From contig JAJEKV010000018.1 of assembly GCA_021234155.1 (NCBI GenBank), positions 20,259,252 to 20,323,251 of the forward strand: DNA of 64,000 nucleotides, given 5' to 3'. The stretch comes from Isoetes taiwanensis (Eukaryota > Streptophyta > Lycopodiopsida > Isoetales > Isoetaceae). The notes under the pieces were generated by a model. The model saw nothing but the letters and a program-made list of their open reading frames with translations. It made no database searches and had not been told where the DNA came from. Made by a program: the position numbers and the translations under genes. Numbering within the stretch: the stretch's first letter is position 1; each line of letters begins with the position of its first letter. Positions 1-10,805 of the stretch are shown in pieces.

Positions 1-43
1 TTATTTCATTTTGGAAGCATATTATTAGTTTCTTTCTGAAAAT

Positions 44-54
44 TCTTCTTCTTC

Positions 55-84
<30 letters not shown>
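44..84. repeat. CTT/poly-T microsatellite
   Basis: A short run of CTT repeats passes into an uninterrupted T tract. It is simple-sequence DNA and could be the A-tail of a minus-strand retrocopy, but nothing recognisable adjoins it. Confidence 0.8.
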
Positions 85-85
<1 letters not shown>

Positions 86-88
86 CGT

Positions 89-710
89 TTGCACAAACGA
101 GGGTGGAGACTTTGGAGCGATTTGAAGGCATCCACGTTGCAGCCAGCTGGGATTATTGTGCACGTGGAAAGCATTATAGTCGTTAGATTTGATCTAAGGT
201 GGAGAAAAATGATGGAAATTCCAGCATGTCCACCGTTGGGAAGTTATTCCGGCGTGGGGAAGTTATGGCGGGGCAGAGCGGAATGTGTATTAGAAGGTAA
301 AGGGCCGGATATTTGTGTTCGTGTTGATGACGGAACTGCTTTATATGCCATTCATTTGGGCTATGATGAAGGTTTGGGTTGTGAAGAGGAGGATTCAGTA
401 CTCACAGATCCTACAGATGAACCATGCAGGAATATGAAAAAGAGCTTACAGAATCCCCTGCGAACTCCTGAATCTAAACTTCCAGGAAGTATGTATTCTA
501 ACGTCCTGGACTTAGAAGTTGGGTCTGCTTTGAGTGATAATGGACTAGAATCTAGTGCTAGCCTAACTCTAAAGAAAAGTGCTAGCATGATTCTAAAGCA
601 AAGGAGCCCTTCGTTTACATTCTCTGGTAGAAAATCCAGGAAAAGAGTTAGTATGGGATCTAACATCATTTATCAGATGCATAAGCTTCTTTCCAAAATC
701 AATGAGGTAT
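89..710 (+). CDS. Unrecognised open exon, about 200 codons
   Basis: This is an open frame of 207 codons that I do not recognise. The plausible start is the ATG at about 209, giving MEIPACPPLG. The product has a small neutral N-terminal part, an acidic stretch (about residues 90-110 of the full frame) and a Ser/Lys-rich C-terminal part with a basic cluster (GRKSRKR). The frame ends in AATGAG followed by GTATGAT, a fair plant 5' splice site, so this may be the first exon of a split gene whose other exons are not visible. No second exon was found with confidence downstream, where the sequence decays into repeats and a kinase relic on the other strand. It could also be a chance open frame. Confidence 0.3.
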
Positions 711-712
711 GA

Positions 713-1340
713 TACAACATTATTGCAAATTCGTTTTTCTATATTATACTGACATGGTTACTGGATGTTTGTGCAACTGTTTAAAGTATACTGCAATAAT
801 ATAACTCCATTTGGTCTGAATAGAATGTTGCAAGTTGTTAGAAAAAAGTTGGCAGATCAAGACATAAATGACTTTTCACTGTCTCATCCTCTAAATCGTC
901 CTCTACAGTTTCATCATTGACATCCTCGTCGCATTCACCATCCTCATCACCCTCATCCATTTCACCATCTTCATCTGCACTTTTGTCTTCAAAGCCAACT
1001 AAATCATCATCATTGTTGTCATCAACTAAAAGCATGATGCATTCTAACATGTTTGCTGGATCATTACAGGGTACACTAATGATACTCAGAATCTGAACCT
1101 CGGCAGTGGGAACACTGATAAGCTTTGTATGCCTCTGACACTTGTTTTAAATGTTACAATTATGCTCATAAAGGGGAGTAGCAAATGGTTCAATTTTTGC
1201 CTTTTCTTAACAGATCCTAAGTCAACATACATAAAACTCTGTCAGATGAAAGCTCCCTAGAGAATTTCTCACTGGATCACAAGACCTTGGAGGTATGTTA
1301 GACCTAACGGGATCTTTGGACTTTTCCATGTGAATGTGTT
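713..1340. other. Non-coding; CAT/TCA-rich low-complexity tract
   Basis: No gene is supported. Positions about 880-1030 are a CAT/TCATC-rich tract that reads as an acidic Asp/Glu repeat on the minus strand. This is low-complexity DNA and not evidence for a protein. Confidence 0.6.
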
Positions 1341-2500
1341 AACTATTACTGACAACTGATATAGACCATTTCTGCCTTGCAATGTGAGAGGTTTAGGTTT
1401 CGTCATACATACTCTGGAGCAACGTATCCATGTGTTCCCAAGACCCTTGTCGATACATGTCCAAAAGTCAATTTACGGCCCTATCTTTGCAAGACCAAAG
1501 TCCGATAGCTTGGCATTGAAGTTTTCATCCAAGAATGTTGCTAGTTTTGAAGTCCTTGTGGATCACGTGAGGGCTCACAAATTGTGCATGTATTCTAGTC
1601 CTTTTGCAAAGATCCAATGCTACTTTCATTCTGGTGTCCCAACTTAGAACAGGCCTCTCGGGCGATGTTTCTACATTAAACATTATAACAATAAAAAAGA
1701 ATGTTGGACATTTCCCTCAGTAGCTAGATTAAAATCCATCATAATGCTAAAATATTCAAGGCGAATTAAGAAGAAAGGCTTACCATCAAGATATAGGTGG
1801 TTTTGGAGACTGCCCGTTATGCATATACTCATAAACTATAAACCTATGGTCTTCATCTTCCAAGATGCCAATGAGATGAAGCAAGTAAAGCGAGTGCAAA
1901 TGGCTAAGCATTTCTACCTGCAAAGAAAAAAGGTATGTTTAGACTACATTAAGAAACAAACCGAATTCCATTTGATGATCTAGTAATAACCTCAATCCGA
2001 ACTCGTCGTCATGCCATTTGTCATCTACTTTCATCCTCTTTACCGCAAACCATTTTTCCATGAGAGAAAAATGCCTTGTAAACACTTCCAAAACCACCCA
2101 GGCCGACATAATTGTCGGGGCTGAAATTCTTGGTTGCTAATTGTAGCTCTTGGTAAGTGAATACTATAGGCTCAAGATGATGTATCTAGCTCGGGAAGAA
2201 TGGGAGATTCTACATCGGGTACATTGCTTTACGGATCTGCAACATCTTGACTCTTTGCGAAACAAAGTAGGAAAATCGGTATTTTAGATCCACAATTGTT
2301 GGCAAACATGAGAAAATATAAGCATGATGCTTACAATGTTTAGAGATCTCATGAGACTGGCTGAGCTCGAGAGCCTTTTGTCTCGAGAAAGCAAAAATAA
2401 GCAATGCCAACAGATATTGCAACAAATCTTGAGACCGCCGACAACAATGATTGCAATAATCCCACCATTGATCATATTTCCTCCTCCATCTCCACCATTT
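1340..2500 (-). pseudogene. Receptor-like protein kinase relic
   Basis: Read on the minus strand, this region holds a decayed plant receptor-like kinase in gene order. A glycine-rich stretch and hydrophobic segment (about 2475-2390, INGGIIAIIVVGGL) looks like a transmembrane helix. The kinase start follows (about 2165-2000: FTYQELQLATKNFS, then GLGGFGSVYK), with a frameshift around FAVKRM. An exon at 1917-1784 has a clean acceptor and a GTAAG donor and reads VEMLSHLHS...VYEYMHNG. The catalytic part (about 1640-1345) reads VIHKDFKTSNILLD, SDFGLAK and GTHGYVAPEY. The HRD-type motif appears as HKD, and frameshifts and stops interrupt the catalytic exon. The motifs best fit the PERK/ALE2-like type with N-terminal juxtamembrane VFTYQEL. 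It is almost certainly non-functional in this copy. Confidence 0.75.
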
Positions 2501-2639
2501 TCAAGACCAGTGCTGATTGAAGCGGGGAAAAGGAGCCTCCAGGATTCAAAGATTGCCTCATCTCATCGGAAGTCGTGCACGGCTTATTCGTAACACATCA
2601 GCTATTTTGTTGCGAGAGCTTGATTCTTTTGTGAGGGCG

Positions 2640-3000
2640 AATTAAACCTCCAGGACCAGGCTACATTGGAGAAACCAATGGTAATACAAATCTGATCTCA
2701 CCATTTTCAACCACGAGCGTGACAATACGCCAAAGCCCTTCAAGGACAATGGGCGAGAAAAGGTTATTTACATCAATAGAGTATTTCATGTGGCAAAAAG
2801 TGGCATTTCATGTGTAAGAAAAGTGGTGTTAATCTTTTGTAAAAAGGAAGTGAAGAAGTAGAGTCGATCCTCTGCAGAAGGGAAGATGCACAGGGCACCT
2901 AGTCTAGTCTATAAAACCGCCAAGCAATTGATTGAGCAAGGGAAAAAAAGCAAGTCCAAATCTGTTTGGGCAGGATCGAATCAGAAAAGCACTATTCGCA
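2640..3000. other. No gene seen
   Basis: I see no coding sequence or recognisable repeat here. It may include decayed upstream sequence of the kinase relic. Confidence 0.4.
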
Positions 3001-3003
3001 TCT

Positions 3004-3124
3004 ACTCTCATAATTGCAGCAATGTGAGAGCTGAGATCACCAAGGTATCAGAAGCATGATCACCAAGGTATCATGCTTTTGATACCTTGGTGATCTCAGC
3101 TCACATTGCTGCAATTATAAGAGT
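3004..3124. repeat. Long near-perfect hairpin (inverted repeat)
   Basis: Two arms of about 55 bases pair around a 9-base loop. The inner 26 bp (about 3034-3059 with 3069-3094) pair with a single G/A mismatch. The pairing continues outward through CTGAG/CTCAG and the shared AATTGCAGCAATGTGAG blocks, with a small bulge. It could be a foldback element or a small-RNA precursor; sequence alone cannot decide. Confidence 0.8.
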
Positions 3125-3464
3125 TTGCTGAGATTATGAATAGAATAGAAAAGGGAATGAATTTAGTGGATTGACAGGTACATTGTTGTAGGTGGATATG
3201 GCAGAACACAAGGGACCATCAATGCTAGCCAAGCCAATTCCCAAGAAATCTTGATGTTGCATTTCTTTAACCAAAGAAGCAAAGCGGTGACCAGGATCAT
3301 CAAGATGAAAGTGTCTGAATTTATATGCTAGGGTCCTCATTACATGCATTTCCAAATGTCATGCATGTATGTTCCATCATAATAATTTGTCTCTTTCTGA
3401 GTGCCTATTGAAGTAAAAGAGATTAAAGCCCCTTCCAAATCTTTCTCCGCGGTACTTTCTAATG

Positions 3465-3690
3465 GCTATGGCTATGGCTTCGGGACAAACTGTTGTGGAC
3501 AAACTTGGTTCATTGTTGAGGCAATGCAGAGATGCCAAGCTCTTTTACAAAGCAGGCAGTAGTTACATGAGCACATTGTCAAGACTGGGCTTCAGATGGA
3601 CAGATTTTTAAGCAACCTTCTTGTATTAATGTATGGTAAGTGTGGTGCTTTATCTAATGCAAGAGCAGTATTTGATAACATAAATTAAAA
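3465..3690 (+). pseudogene. PPR protein fragment
   Basis: A decayed piece of a plant pentatricopeptide-repeat (organellar RNA-binding) protein. It reads LGSLLRQCRDAKLFYKAG and, after a frameshift and stop, LSNLLVLMYGKCGALSNARA. The second block is the classic PPR helix pair (NxLVxMYxKCGxLxxAxxVF). Only about two repeats survive and the frame is broken, so it is a relic, perhaps a fragment of a retrocopy. A short stem-loop repeat starts right after it. Confidence 0.8.
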
Positions 3691-3790
3691 ACAAGGTGCT
3701 GCGCACGGAGGGTTGCCCTCCGTGGCCGGAGATTGAGGTGGCTTAAACCATACTTGAAAGTTATATTTTTATAATCAATCAAAATTGCTA
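3691..3790. repeat. Stem-loop repeat, left-end type (copy 1)
   Basis: It begins ACAAGGTGCTGCGCACGG and contains a hairpin (ACGGAGGG / CCCTCCGT around a 3-base loop, 3705-3723), followed by a 'GTGGCTTAAACCATACTT' block. The same left end occurs at 22,577. A weaker related block (GTGACTTAAATCATAGTTCAAAGTCATG) lies at about 4009. The element type is unknown. Confidence 0.65.
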
Positions 3791-5520
3791 TTTTAGAACA
3801 TTGTCATTTTGTGAAGATGATGGTACCCATTTGCATCACTAATTCCTCCTTAGATGTTGAGCTACTCTTGGATAGGATCCAACTGGACACATGGACATTG
3901 GTGTTTGAGTGTAACGTATTGGTCTGTGGTGCTCGGTATGGAACAAGGATGGCAGAAGCATAAGGAGAAGTCTAATAGAGGATAGAATGGAAATACATGT
4001 TTTGTGAAGTGACTTAAATCATAGTTCAAAGTCATGTTTTGACAATCGATTCAAGTTGCTACTTAGATAATAGAGTACTTGATACCATGAGTTTATTAAT
4101 AGCATGGAGTATTTGATACTTGATAACATACAAAGCAATGTATGAAGAATTCAAATAGAGAAGTAAGAGGAGGAGTGGGGTGCAAAAGAACTTAGGAACT
4201 GTGAATTGTTTTGTATATCAATTTTGTTGAGGGTACGAAGGAAGAACTCGATATTTTAAAATGAAGAAGGTTGCTAAGAATTTAATAGCATGAAGTACAT
4301 GGAAGTTGCAAGCCAAGGAAAGCTGCTTAGAAATGCAAAGGCATGTCTTTTGTTGCTCAATAGTTATGGGTCGTGTTGTGAGTTTGGGTCCTGACGAATG
4401 CAATGATTTGGAGTCCGTGATTGAGCTCGAACATGCATTTAGCCCGACTCTTCAGTACGCTTTGGCGCAATGATTGAGGATCTATCTTCATTGTAGCTAA
4501 TCGCGCCTCTAATGGATAACCTAGAAATTTGTCAAAAGCAATGCTCCTACCAATTGTGACATGTAGCGTCTTGGATGCAATGTCGATTTAAGCGAACATT
4601 GTTAACTCATCTATCATGTCGCCGTTCACCTTGCGTGTCGCGCAGACTCCGTCCGACATTGCCTTATTGCAAGCATTACCGCCTTGGCGACCTTGTTGTC
4701 ACCAGTTATATTCAATCTCAATATGCCTAAGACCCCTACATCCAAGAATGTTTGATTAGTGGAAAGTTATATGAAATAAGGTGAGAAGCAAGGACAATTT
4801 TGGCTTAATTTTAGTGGCAGAAGATATACCTTGGTATTTTCTAGAACGTGTATTGCGAAGTCTTTGTTTGTGAGTGTCGCCACTACATCATTGTCTAGGA
4901 ACTATAATTCATCCGGAAACCAGTTTGACACTGCATCACAATCTTGAATGCCATTGAAGCAAACTAATAAACTACCTCAAAATAAAACAAGCCGAAGTAT
5001 CGCCATATCCAAATCAAATAATTAATAACCAAAAAAAAAAAAAAATCAAGAACTGAAATGCCGGCCAGCTAATGCAGAAATTAATCATCTAGCATATCGT
5101 GCCAGTAATTGGCTCAGCCTTATAGCTCGCCACATATTTAAAAGAGGCAGAAAAAATGCAGACGCAAGCAAATAGAAAGGGTACAGTGGTAAGTTTGACT
5201 TTTCAAAAACCATTTCATTTCATGTCATCTTATGTGGCCATTCTACTATCTAGGATAACAAATCTCTTTTAACAACTGTCCTGCCTTTCAAACTTTTGAT
5301 ATAGGCACTGGCCAGATTTTGTATAATGTGGTATAACGAAATGTCATTGAAGAATATGTATTTCAAGCGGCAAAGATATACAGACATTCAAGTAAGGACT
5401 ATCTTTTCTTGTAGTTTGGAACTTGTCTAGACGTCTTTGGTTTGATATGAGGAATGTTCTTGTTTCAATCTTCTATCTGATGTATAACTTTTATTTTTGG
5501 TTGTCTAGGTTTTATTCTGA
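3791..5520. other. No gene seen
   Basis: Apart from the weak repeat echo at about 4009-4075 and an A-run near 5030, I see no coding sequence or recognisable element in this stretch. Confidence 0.5.
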
Positions 5521-5531
5521 TTGTTGCCATG

Positions 5532-6173
5532 CGGTGCCTTTTTTGGCTCCCGAAATCGGGGTCTCGCGCGGACCCAAAATCGCTTAAGCGATTTTCAACG
5601 GGAAAGTGAAAATCGCTTAAGCGATTTTCACAGTTGCCGGAAAATGCGATCATGAGGAGAAAACAGCAGCGACACACAAAGGGTGGCTCACTGGCTCTAG
5701 AAAAGCAACGGCACAGCATGTTTCTAGCTTCGATTTTCCAAATTGGAGCGTTTCCAAGCCAAATCGGTTTCCAAGCCAAATCGACCAATGCCCAATCCAA
5801 TTTCGGCTCTTCTTAAGCAATTTCGGCCTGTTTTCCTTTGAATCCGAGCCCAGTCTGATAGCTTCAAAATCGGTTTAAAAGTCTCTGATTCTATGATTCC
5901 TAGGCAAATCGATCCTCCTCAGTCCTTAATCGGCCCTCTAGCAATACAAATCGGCTCTTTCTTTGCATACCGAGTCCGGTTTTGCTCACATCATCCCTGT
6001 TTTCCAATGTTTTTGCAGATTTTCAGAGCTGCTACTGTAAATTCGAATGACTTGTGGTTTCCGGCGGGGGCTTTTCAGGCTTGAAAATCGCTTAAGCGAT
6101 TTTCATCCCCAAAATCGCTTAAGCGATTTTCGGGCGCCGAAGACCCCGATTTCGGGAGCCAAAAAAGACCCCG
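5532..6173. mobile_element. Mutator-like MITE with palindrome-bearing inverted repeats
   Basis: A non-autonomous DNA transposon of 642 bp flanked by a perfect 9-bp direct repeat GTTGCCATG (5523-5531 and 6174-6182). The terminal inverted repeats are about 80-95 bp. Left is CGGTGCCTTTTTTGGCTCCC; right, reversed, is CGGGGTCTTTTTTGGCTCCC; both continue into CGAAATCGGGGTC. Each arm carries two copies of the perfect 20-bp palindrome AAAATCGCTTAAGCGATTTT (5576-5595, 5609-5628, 6084-6103, 6111-6130). The interior has no transposase. A 9-bp target duplication with long TIRs is typical of the Mutator superfamily, which is why I assign it there. Confidence 0.85.
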
Positions 6174-6182
6174 GTTGCCATG

Positions 6183-6734
6183 CGCCACTACCAACAGACT
6201 TTGAGTTTGACGAAGGGCAGCAGTTTGCTAGGTTCTTGCATAGGTGAAGTCTAGAACTTATGAATGTTTGCTAAGATACAACAACAATGCTTGGTTCGCA
6301 TGAAGTCTGAAATCTAACTCAGTGTTTTGAAGTTGAGTCTCCTATGTCATTTCAAATGTTATAGCAGCAAACTGTCCAAATAGACCATCTTCTAGTCCTA
6401 ATCATCCATTACCATTGCATTTTAAAATGCTATTCTCAAAGGTTGCAATACCTTTTTAGGCCTGCCAAACGAGACATCTGTACTTTATTTTTTATTTTCT
6501 TTTATTCTCGTGTTTTAATAAAGTAGTAACTTGGATATGAGGTGTATGCTGGCAGCAGAAGCTGGACCCAATTCTTCTCCCGCTCAAGTCAAGCGGGCCC
6601 CTTCCCCACTACATGGGTGCTACGAGCCCTCTGTCCCATGCATAAGAAGTTGGTTCACCGCCGGTCACGGGTGAAAGCATCGATGCAGGTGGCAAACTGA
6701 CTGGGATCACAGGCGCGCTTGACTGAGGAATCAA
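6183..6734. other. No gene seen
   Basis: I see nothing recognisable between the MITE and the tandem repeat at 6735. Confidence 0.4.
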
Positions 6735-6892
6735 AGTAAAACAACTTAGTGCAAGGTGGCCTTGATCATGCCGAGAAAATCCCGCAATTATCAATTATTG
6801 CATTCCATGATGTGTAAAACAACTTAATGCAATGCAAGGTGGTCTTGATCATGCTGAGCAAATCCTACAATTATTGCATTCCATGATATCAC
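6735..6892. repeat. Tandem duplication, two units of about 78 bp
   Basis: Two diverged copies of a unit starting GTAAAACAACTTA and ending ATTGCATTCCATGATRT (about 6735-6813 and 6815-6890). Both contain GCAAGGTGG(C/T)CTTGATCATGC. No coding role is visible. Confidence 0.7.
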
Positions 6893-6904
6893 ATTGGGGC
6901 TTTT

Positions 6905-7330
6905 AGAAATGTTGACCGCCCTCTCTGCTTCTTCTGAGTTCCCACATTGGCATACATATTAATCAAAGAATTCTCCACAACAAGGTCAGATTGGAGATAA
7001 GTGCCAAATATTTGCCCATTAACGACATGCTAGGCAAGCTGTTGCAAGCTCTCAAGAGAGCCAAAAACGTGAGTTTGTTTGTGGAAATGCCTGCAATTTG
7101 CATTTCATGATACAACTGTAAAAACAACTCTCACCATCTTTGGGCTTGGCAATGAGATGGTTGGCTAAGAAGGGAGCAGAATCACGACAGTTTTGAATTA
7201 TCAAAGAGTGAAGGAGCTTACCTGAATCCAAGTCTTTCTGATGGGTGCAGTCATGCACCAGCCGATAAGCCAAGTCCGGAGATAAATTCTTCCAATTCCC
7301 CCCTTCTTCCAACACCAGTTCTCACACCAG
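6905..7330 (-). pseudogene. PPR protein fragment (minus strand)
   Basis: Read on the minus strand this is a PPR relic spread over shifting frames. It has an N-terminal repeat (about 7290-7135) reading LSPDLAYRLVHDCTHQKD and then GKLLHSLIIQNCRDSAPF. A middle piece (about 7090-7010) contains TFLALLRACNSL. A third piece (about 6995-6915) reads VVENSLINMYANVGTQ. The order and spacing match a PLS-class PPR array with the usual K-LH helix and NSLINMY motifs. Several frameshifts make it non-functional. Confidence 0.75.
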
Positions 7331-7399
7331 CTTATCCATTTTGGAGGCAGAATAACCAATCCAGTTTCCATGATATGACTTATCAAGAATTGTCATTCA

Positions 7400-10300
7400 C
7401 AAAAACCTATAATGCGAGAGAGATTTTTTCAATTAGCAGCAGCATCATCTAAAATGGAATTGCAGTGTTTTAAATATGTTTTAAAAAGTAGAAGTTGTGA
7501 AATTGAATTTAGATTTAGATGAGTTTGATCTTGTTGAAACACATGGTAATTTAAAACACGATAGATTTGATGAGCCATAAAAACCATTATTACCATATTT
7601 ACCAAAATGCCCGTCTTTTATTTTATGGCCTTGTGGAAAAGCCCAAAGTCCTATTGTGGGGAACTTGGACCATTCTTTTTAGGTTTGGTGATTCAACCCT
7701 TAATATTGCCCTCTCTACTAGAGGGCAACACATATTAAAAAAAACACTTCAATGACCATCGTCTAATTTTGAAATAAATAAATTTCCATACTCATTCTCT
7801 CAATGTTGATCTACAGGTTGGCTCCTTTTAACAGTTTTCACATTCAATTTTCTTCAACATAAGTACCCTTTCATTTCCAAGCTTCCTTGTGCAAGAGAGT
7901 ACGTGAGCCAATGGCAAGTAGAGGAGTCTAAGATTAGTAAGAGACATCGCTCAACAAGAATCAAATGGTATTAAAAAAATGCTGTTTATTATTTCCATTG
8001 CCTTGAATTTTGACCTAACTTACATGTTTTCTGTTGTAAAGAAAAAGGAGAATTGCCCTAGTAAGGAATCTTGTCTCCATCAAGATTTCCCGGTCACAGA
8101 CAACCGCCACCTTTACGGTAACACCGATTCCCATAGACTGTTTTTGCTTGAATTGCCTCGACGTCGATGATTTATCATCCTTCCTATCATCCTGATCCAA
8201 ATCGGAGCCAAAACCATAATATGTTGTTCTCTGGAGAACCACCGATGCTAGAACTCTTCCGCGAACCTCCTTGTATCAGCACTACTCTTGGTCGTCAATC
8301 CAGAAGAAACCAAACGAGCTGGTCTCCCACCACCTAGGATAATCAGACACATGCTGGCGTTCAAGAGGTGTATTTGAGCCAACCTTGCCATAATGTTCCT
8401 CCAGATGAGCAAATTGTCTTCTAAAAAGCTGGTCCACAAAGACTGGATTGCCACAAAATATAAAATAAGGTATGGATGATAAGACTTAGCAATTTGCATA
8501 TCTCGAAAATCACATAAGCCATACCTTGGATACATGAAATTAGCTTGATCATTTCCATTTAAATATTCCTTGAGCATTTGTGGATGATGTTCTAAAGTCC
8601 AGTGCAACAAAGCGGTCTACACCAAGTTTGACAACACAAAACTTGTGCTTTTGTGATATATTTCTATTAATGCATAGCTAGACACGTTGATGCTAATGAT
8701 TAAAGCGGTAACACAAACAACTTTCACCCGAAAGTTGGTGAAAATGACATTAAAATCATACAATCTTTCTCTTGATTAGACAAATAAGAAAAAAGCTTAC
8801 TAGAGCCGCAGCGGTTTGCAAACAACGCACATGAATGATTCTTTCCAGACAGCATGGCACAGAAATATGTAGCTCTGCACGTCAGTCTTAGGTTCCTTGA
8901 CCACAAAATACAAAGATCATTATGCAAATGTTCTTTATGCGGTCGATCTTAGGCTCTTTGATCATAAAGATAACACGATCATTCGCCAACTGTTACTTGA
9001 AAAATGATTCAAAGGTCACTTGCAGGACAAAGCAAACATGCGCCACCAATGCGTTTGGACCACATGCATTGAAATAACCACATGTAACTACAGAAACAAA
9101 TAGTTCATCATGTAACAAAAATATAAATACCGGCCAGTTAAAAGGGCATCATTCTCCTAAACAGTTTGAAGGATAAGCTTAGATGCTATTTTGCCACTCT
9201 ATTTTGATGTATTCTAGTGTACAAAAGGCGCTGTTTTTTTACAAACACACATGCAATAAATGAAAAAAAGGATTTTTATCACTTAGAACGCTTACGAGGC
9301 TTGAAAATATTGTGCAATTTGGGCAGGAGCAGAGGCCTTCATATGTTTTTATGGCAGCACCTTGATATAGTATTTCTGCCCTGAGTTGCAATGCTTTTCT
9401 GCTCCACTCATAAACTAATACCATCCCTCTCAGAGCAAATATACCACCTTTGTTACCATCATCATAGTTTGCAATCGGACTTGCATTCTTGCAAGATCCA
9501 TAGCTGGCCTCATTTACTTGAAGAACATTATCGGCTCCTTCATTAATAGATCAGTTAAAAGCTAACCGTACTTGCACTAGGAAACTTGATAATAATGCCC
9601 ATCTTTGTGTAATTGGCCCCTTGTCAATAGGAATATTCCAACCTGCTTTATCACCTATATTATCTTTTGCATTACTCTAGTACTTAAAGCTTTAGAGAGA
9701 AAAATTTTAAAGCTAGATCTCTAGCTAGAAGAATTTAAAGAGATTATGTAACAAAGTGCAATGGAAAACATTCTATATTACGGTATTCTTTCAAGAAAAA
9801 CCTGGTTGGGTTGCATCTCTTGACCGTCTCGGAATGGGAAGATTCACACTTTGCTACCTTCCCAACAAATAGAACTTCGTGTAACATACTTGAGAGAGAC
9901 GGACCCGTTTGACAATATCTCGTCATAATAAATCTTAATGCACCGGATACCTCACCGTAACCGCAGTTGAGAACATAATAGCCATCGAGTGCATGTTCTT
10001 GGGCTCTGTCAAGATCGTCTTCTAGGCAAGATGCCGTGAAAAAAGAACTCCTCAAAAGACCTGATAATGAAACCAAGCATTGTAAGCACAAACTTGCCGA
10101 AGGCGATCTGCCGGAAGCTCAAAAGAATGACCGGAATGAAAAGGGCTCTGAAAGCTCCAAGCCAATCGAAAGAATCTTGCAACAATTTTGTTATAATACG
10201 AGGAGGTGAATCATTTTTATCCTATATGATATTGTAATAAAAAGCCCATATATTCACATGCGAAACTGATGTCGGAAGCTCTCTTGCATAGGCGCAGTGT

Positions 10301-10429
10301 CCACAGGCTGATCCGTTGATAATTTCCCGCATGGTTTTCTAGGACCTCGCTCTAATGCTTGGCGGTGCCGGTTAACGAGTTCCCACACCAGCAGCACATC
10401 AACAATGGCGACCGAGAGTTTACAGGTAA
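7400..10429. other. Low-information stretch; weak minus-strand protein hints only
   Basis: No gene can be assigned. Minus-strand open stretches exist at about 8242-8015 (with a hydrophobic segment, MGIGVTVKVAVV, a possible decayed membrane helix), 8610-8248, 9470-9290 (ending KTYEGLCSCPNC, a possible Cys motif) and 10091-9744. None matches a family I can name. They could be exons of a decayed minus-strand gene or chance frames. Confidence 0.35.
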
Positions 10430-10545
10430 GAGTAGGTTTTGAGCAGTCACAGCATATCCTAGGTATATTCTAGCATATACCTAGGATATGCCAAAAGCCC
10501 ACATAAACAAGGGTTTGCCCCCCTAAGGGCAACCCAAAAAAAAAT
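10430..10545. repeat. Stem-loop repeat, right-end type (copy)
   Basis: The sequence starts with TTTACAGGTA and GAGCAGTCAC. It then carries the near-palindromic AGCATATCCTAGGTATATTCTAGCATATACCTAGGATATG and ends CACATAAACAAGGGTTTGCCCCCCTAAGGGCAACCCAAAAA, whose last part folds as GGGTTTGCCC / GGGCAACCC. The same right end is found at 22,640-22,740 and 24,185-24,305, so it is a dispersed repeat family. Class is unknown. Confidence 0.75.
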
Positions 10546-10564
10546 TTTCTTGGAATATCATGAT

Positions 10565-10805
10565 TAGGGCTTATATCCAGCAAGGGCAGGTAGAAGAAGC
10601 CTTTGTGGTTGAAAGGAATGTAATTTCATGGACCTCTATGCTTGCAGCTTATGTTAAGCAAGGCCATTCTACGAAGACCATGCAATATTTGCAGTTATGC
10701 CCGAAAGAAATGTTGCTTCATGGAATTCCATAATTGCTGCACATGCCCAACAAGGGTATGGCATAGATGCTATTTATTTTTATCAACAAATGATGTTGGA
10801 CAACC
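10565..10805 (+). pseudogene. PPR protein fragment
   Basis: Two PPR-like blocks in different frames: VERNVISWTSMLAAYVKQGH (about 10,607-10,667) and MPERNVASWNSIIAAHAQQG with YGIDAIYFYQQMMLD (about 10,697-10,800). The pattern (P)ERNVxSWxSxxAAxxxQGxxxxAxxxF is the diagnostic L/S repeat of plant PLS-class PPR proteins. It directly follows a stem-loop repeat, as the copy at 3465 directly precedes one. The frame is broken, so it is a relic. Confidence 0.75.

Noticed and set aside
838-1050. Minus-strand acidic frame of 70 codons
   Set aside because: It is a translation of a CAT/TCATC low-complexity tract and has no other support.
5576-6130. CRISPR-like array from the repeated AAAATCGCTTAAGCGATTTT
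   Set aside because: The four copies lie in two inverted pairs inside transposon TIRs, the genome is a plant nuclear one, and there are no regular spacers.
9290-9470. Minus-strand KTYEGLCSCPNC as a Tify-binding or other zinc domain
   Set aside because: The Cys motif is suggestive, but too little of any domain is present to name it.
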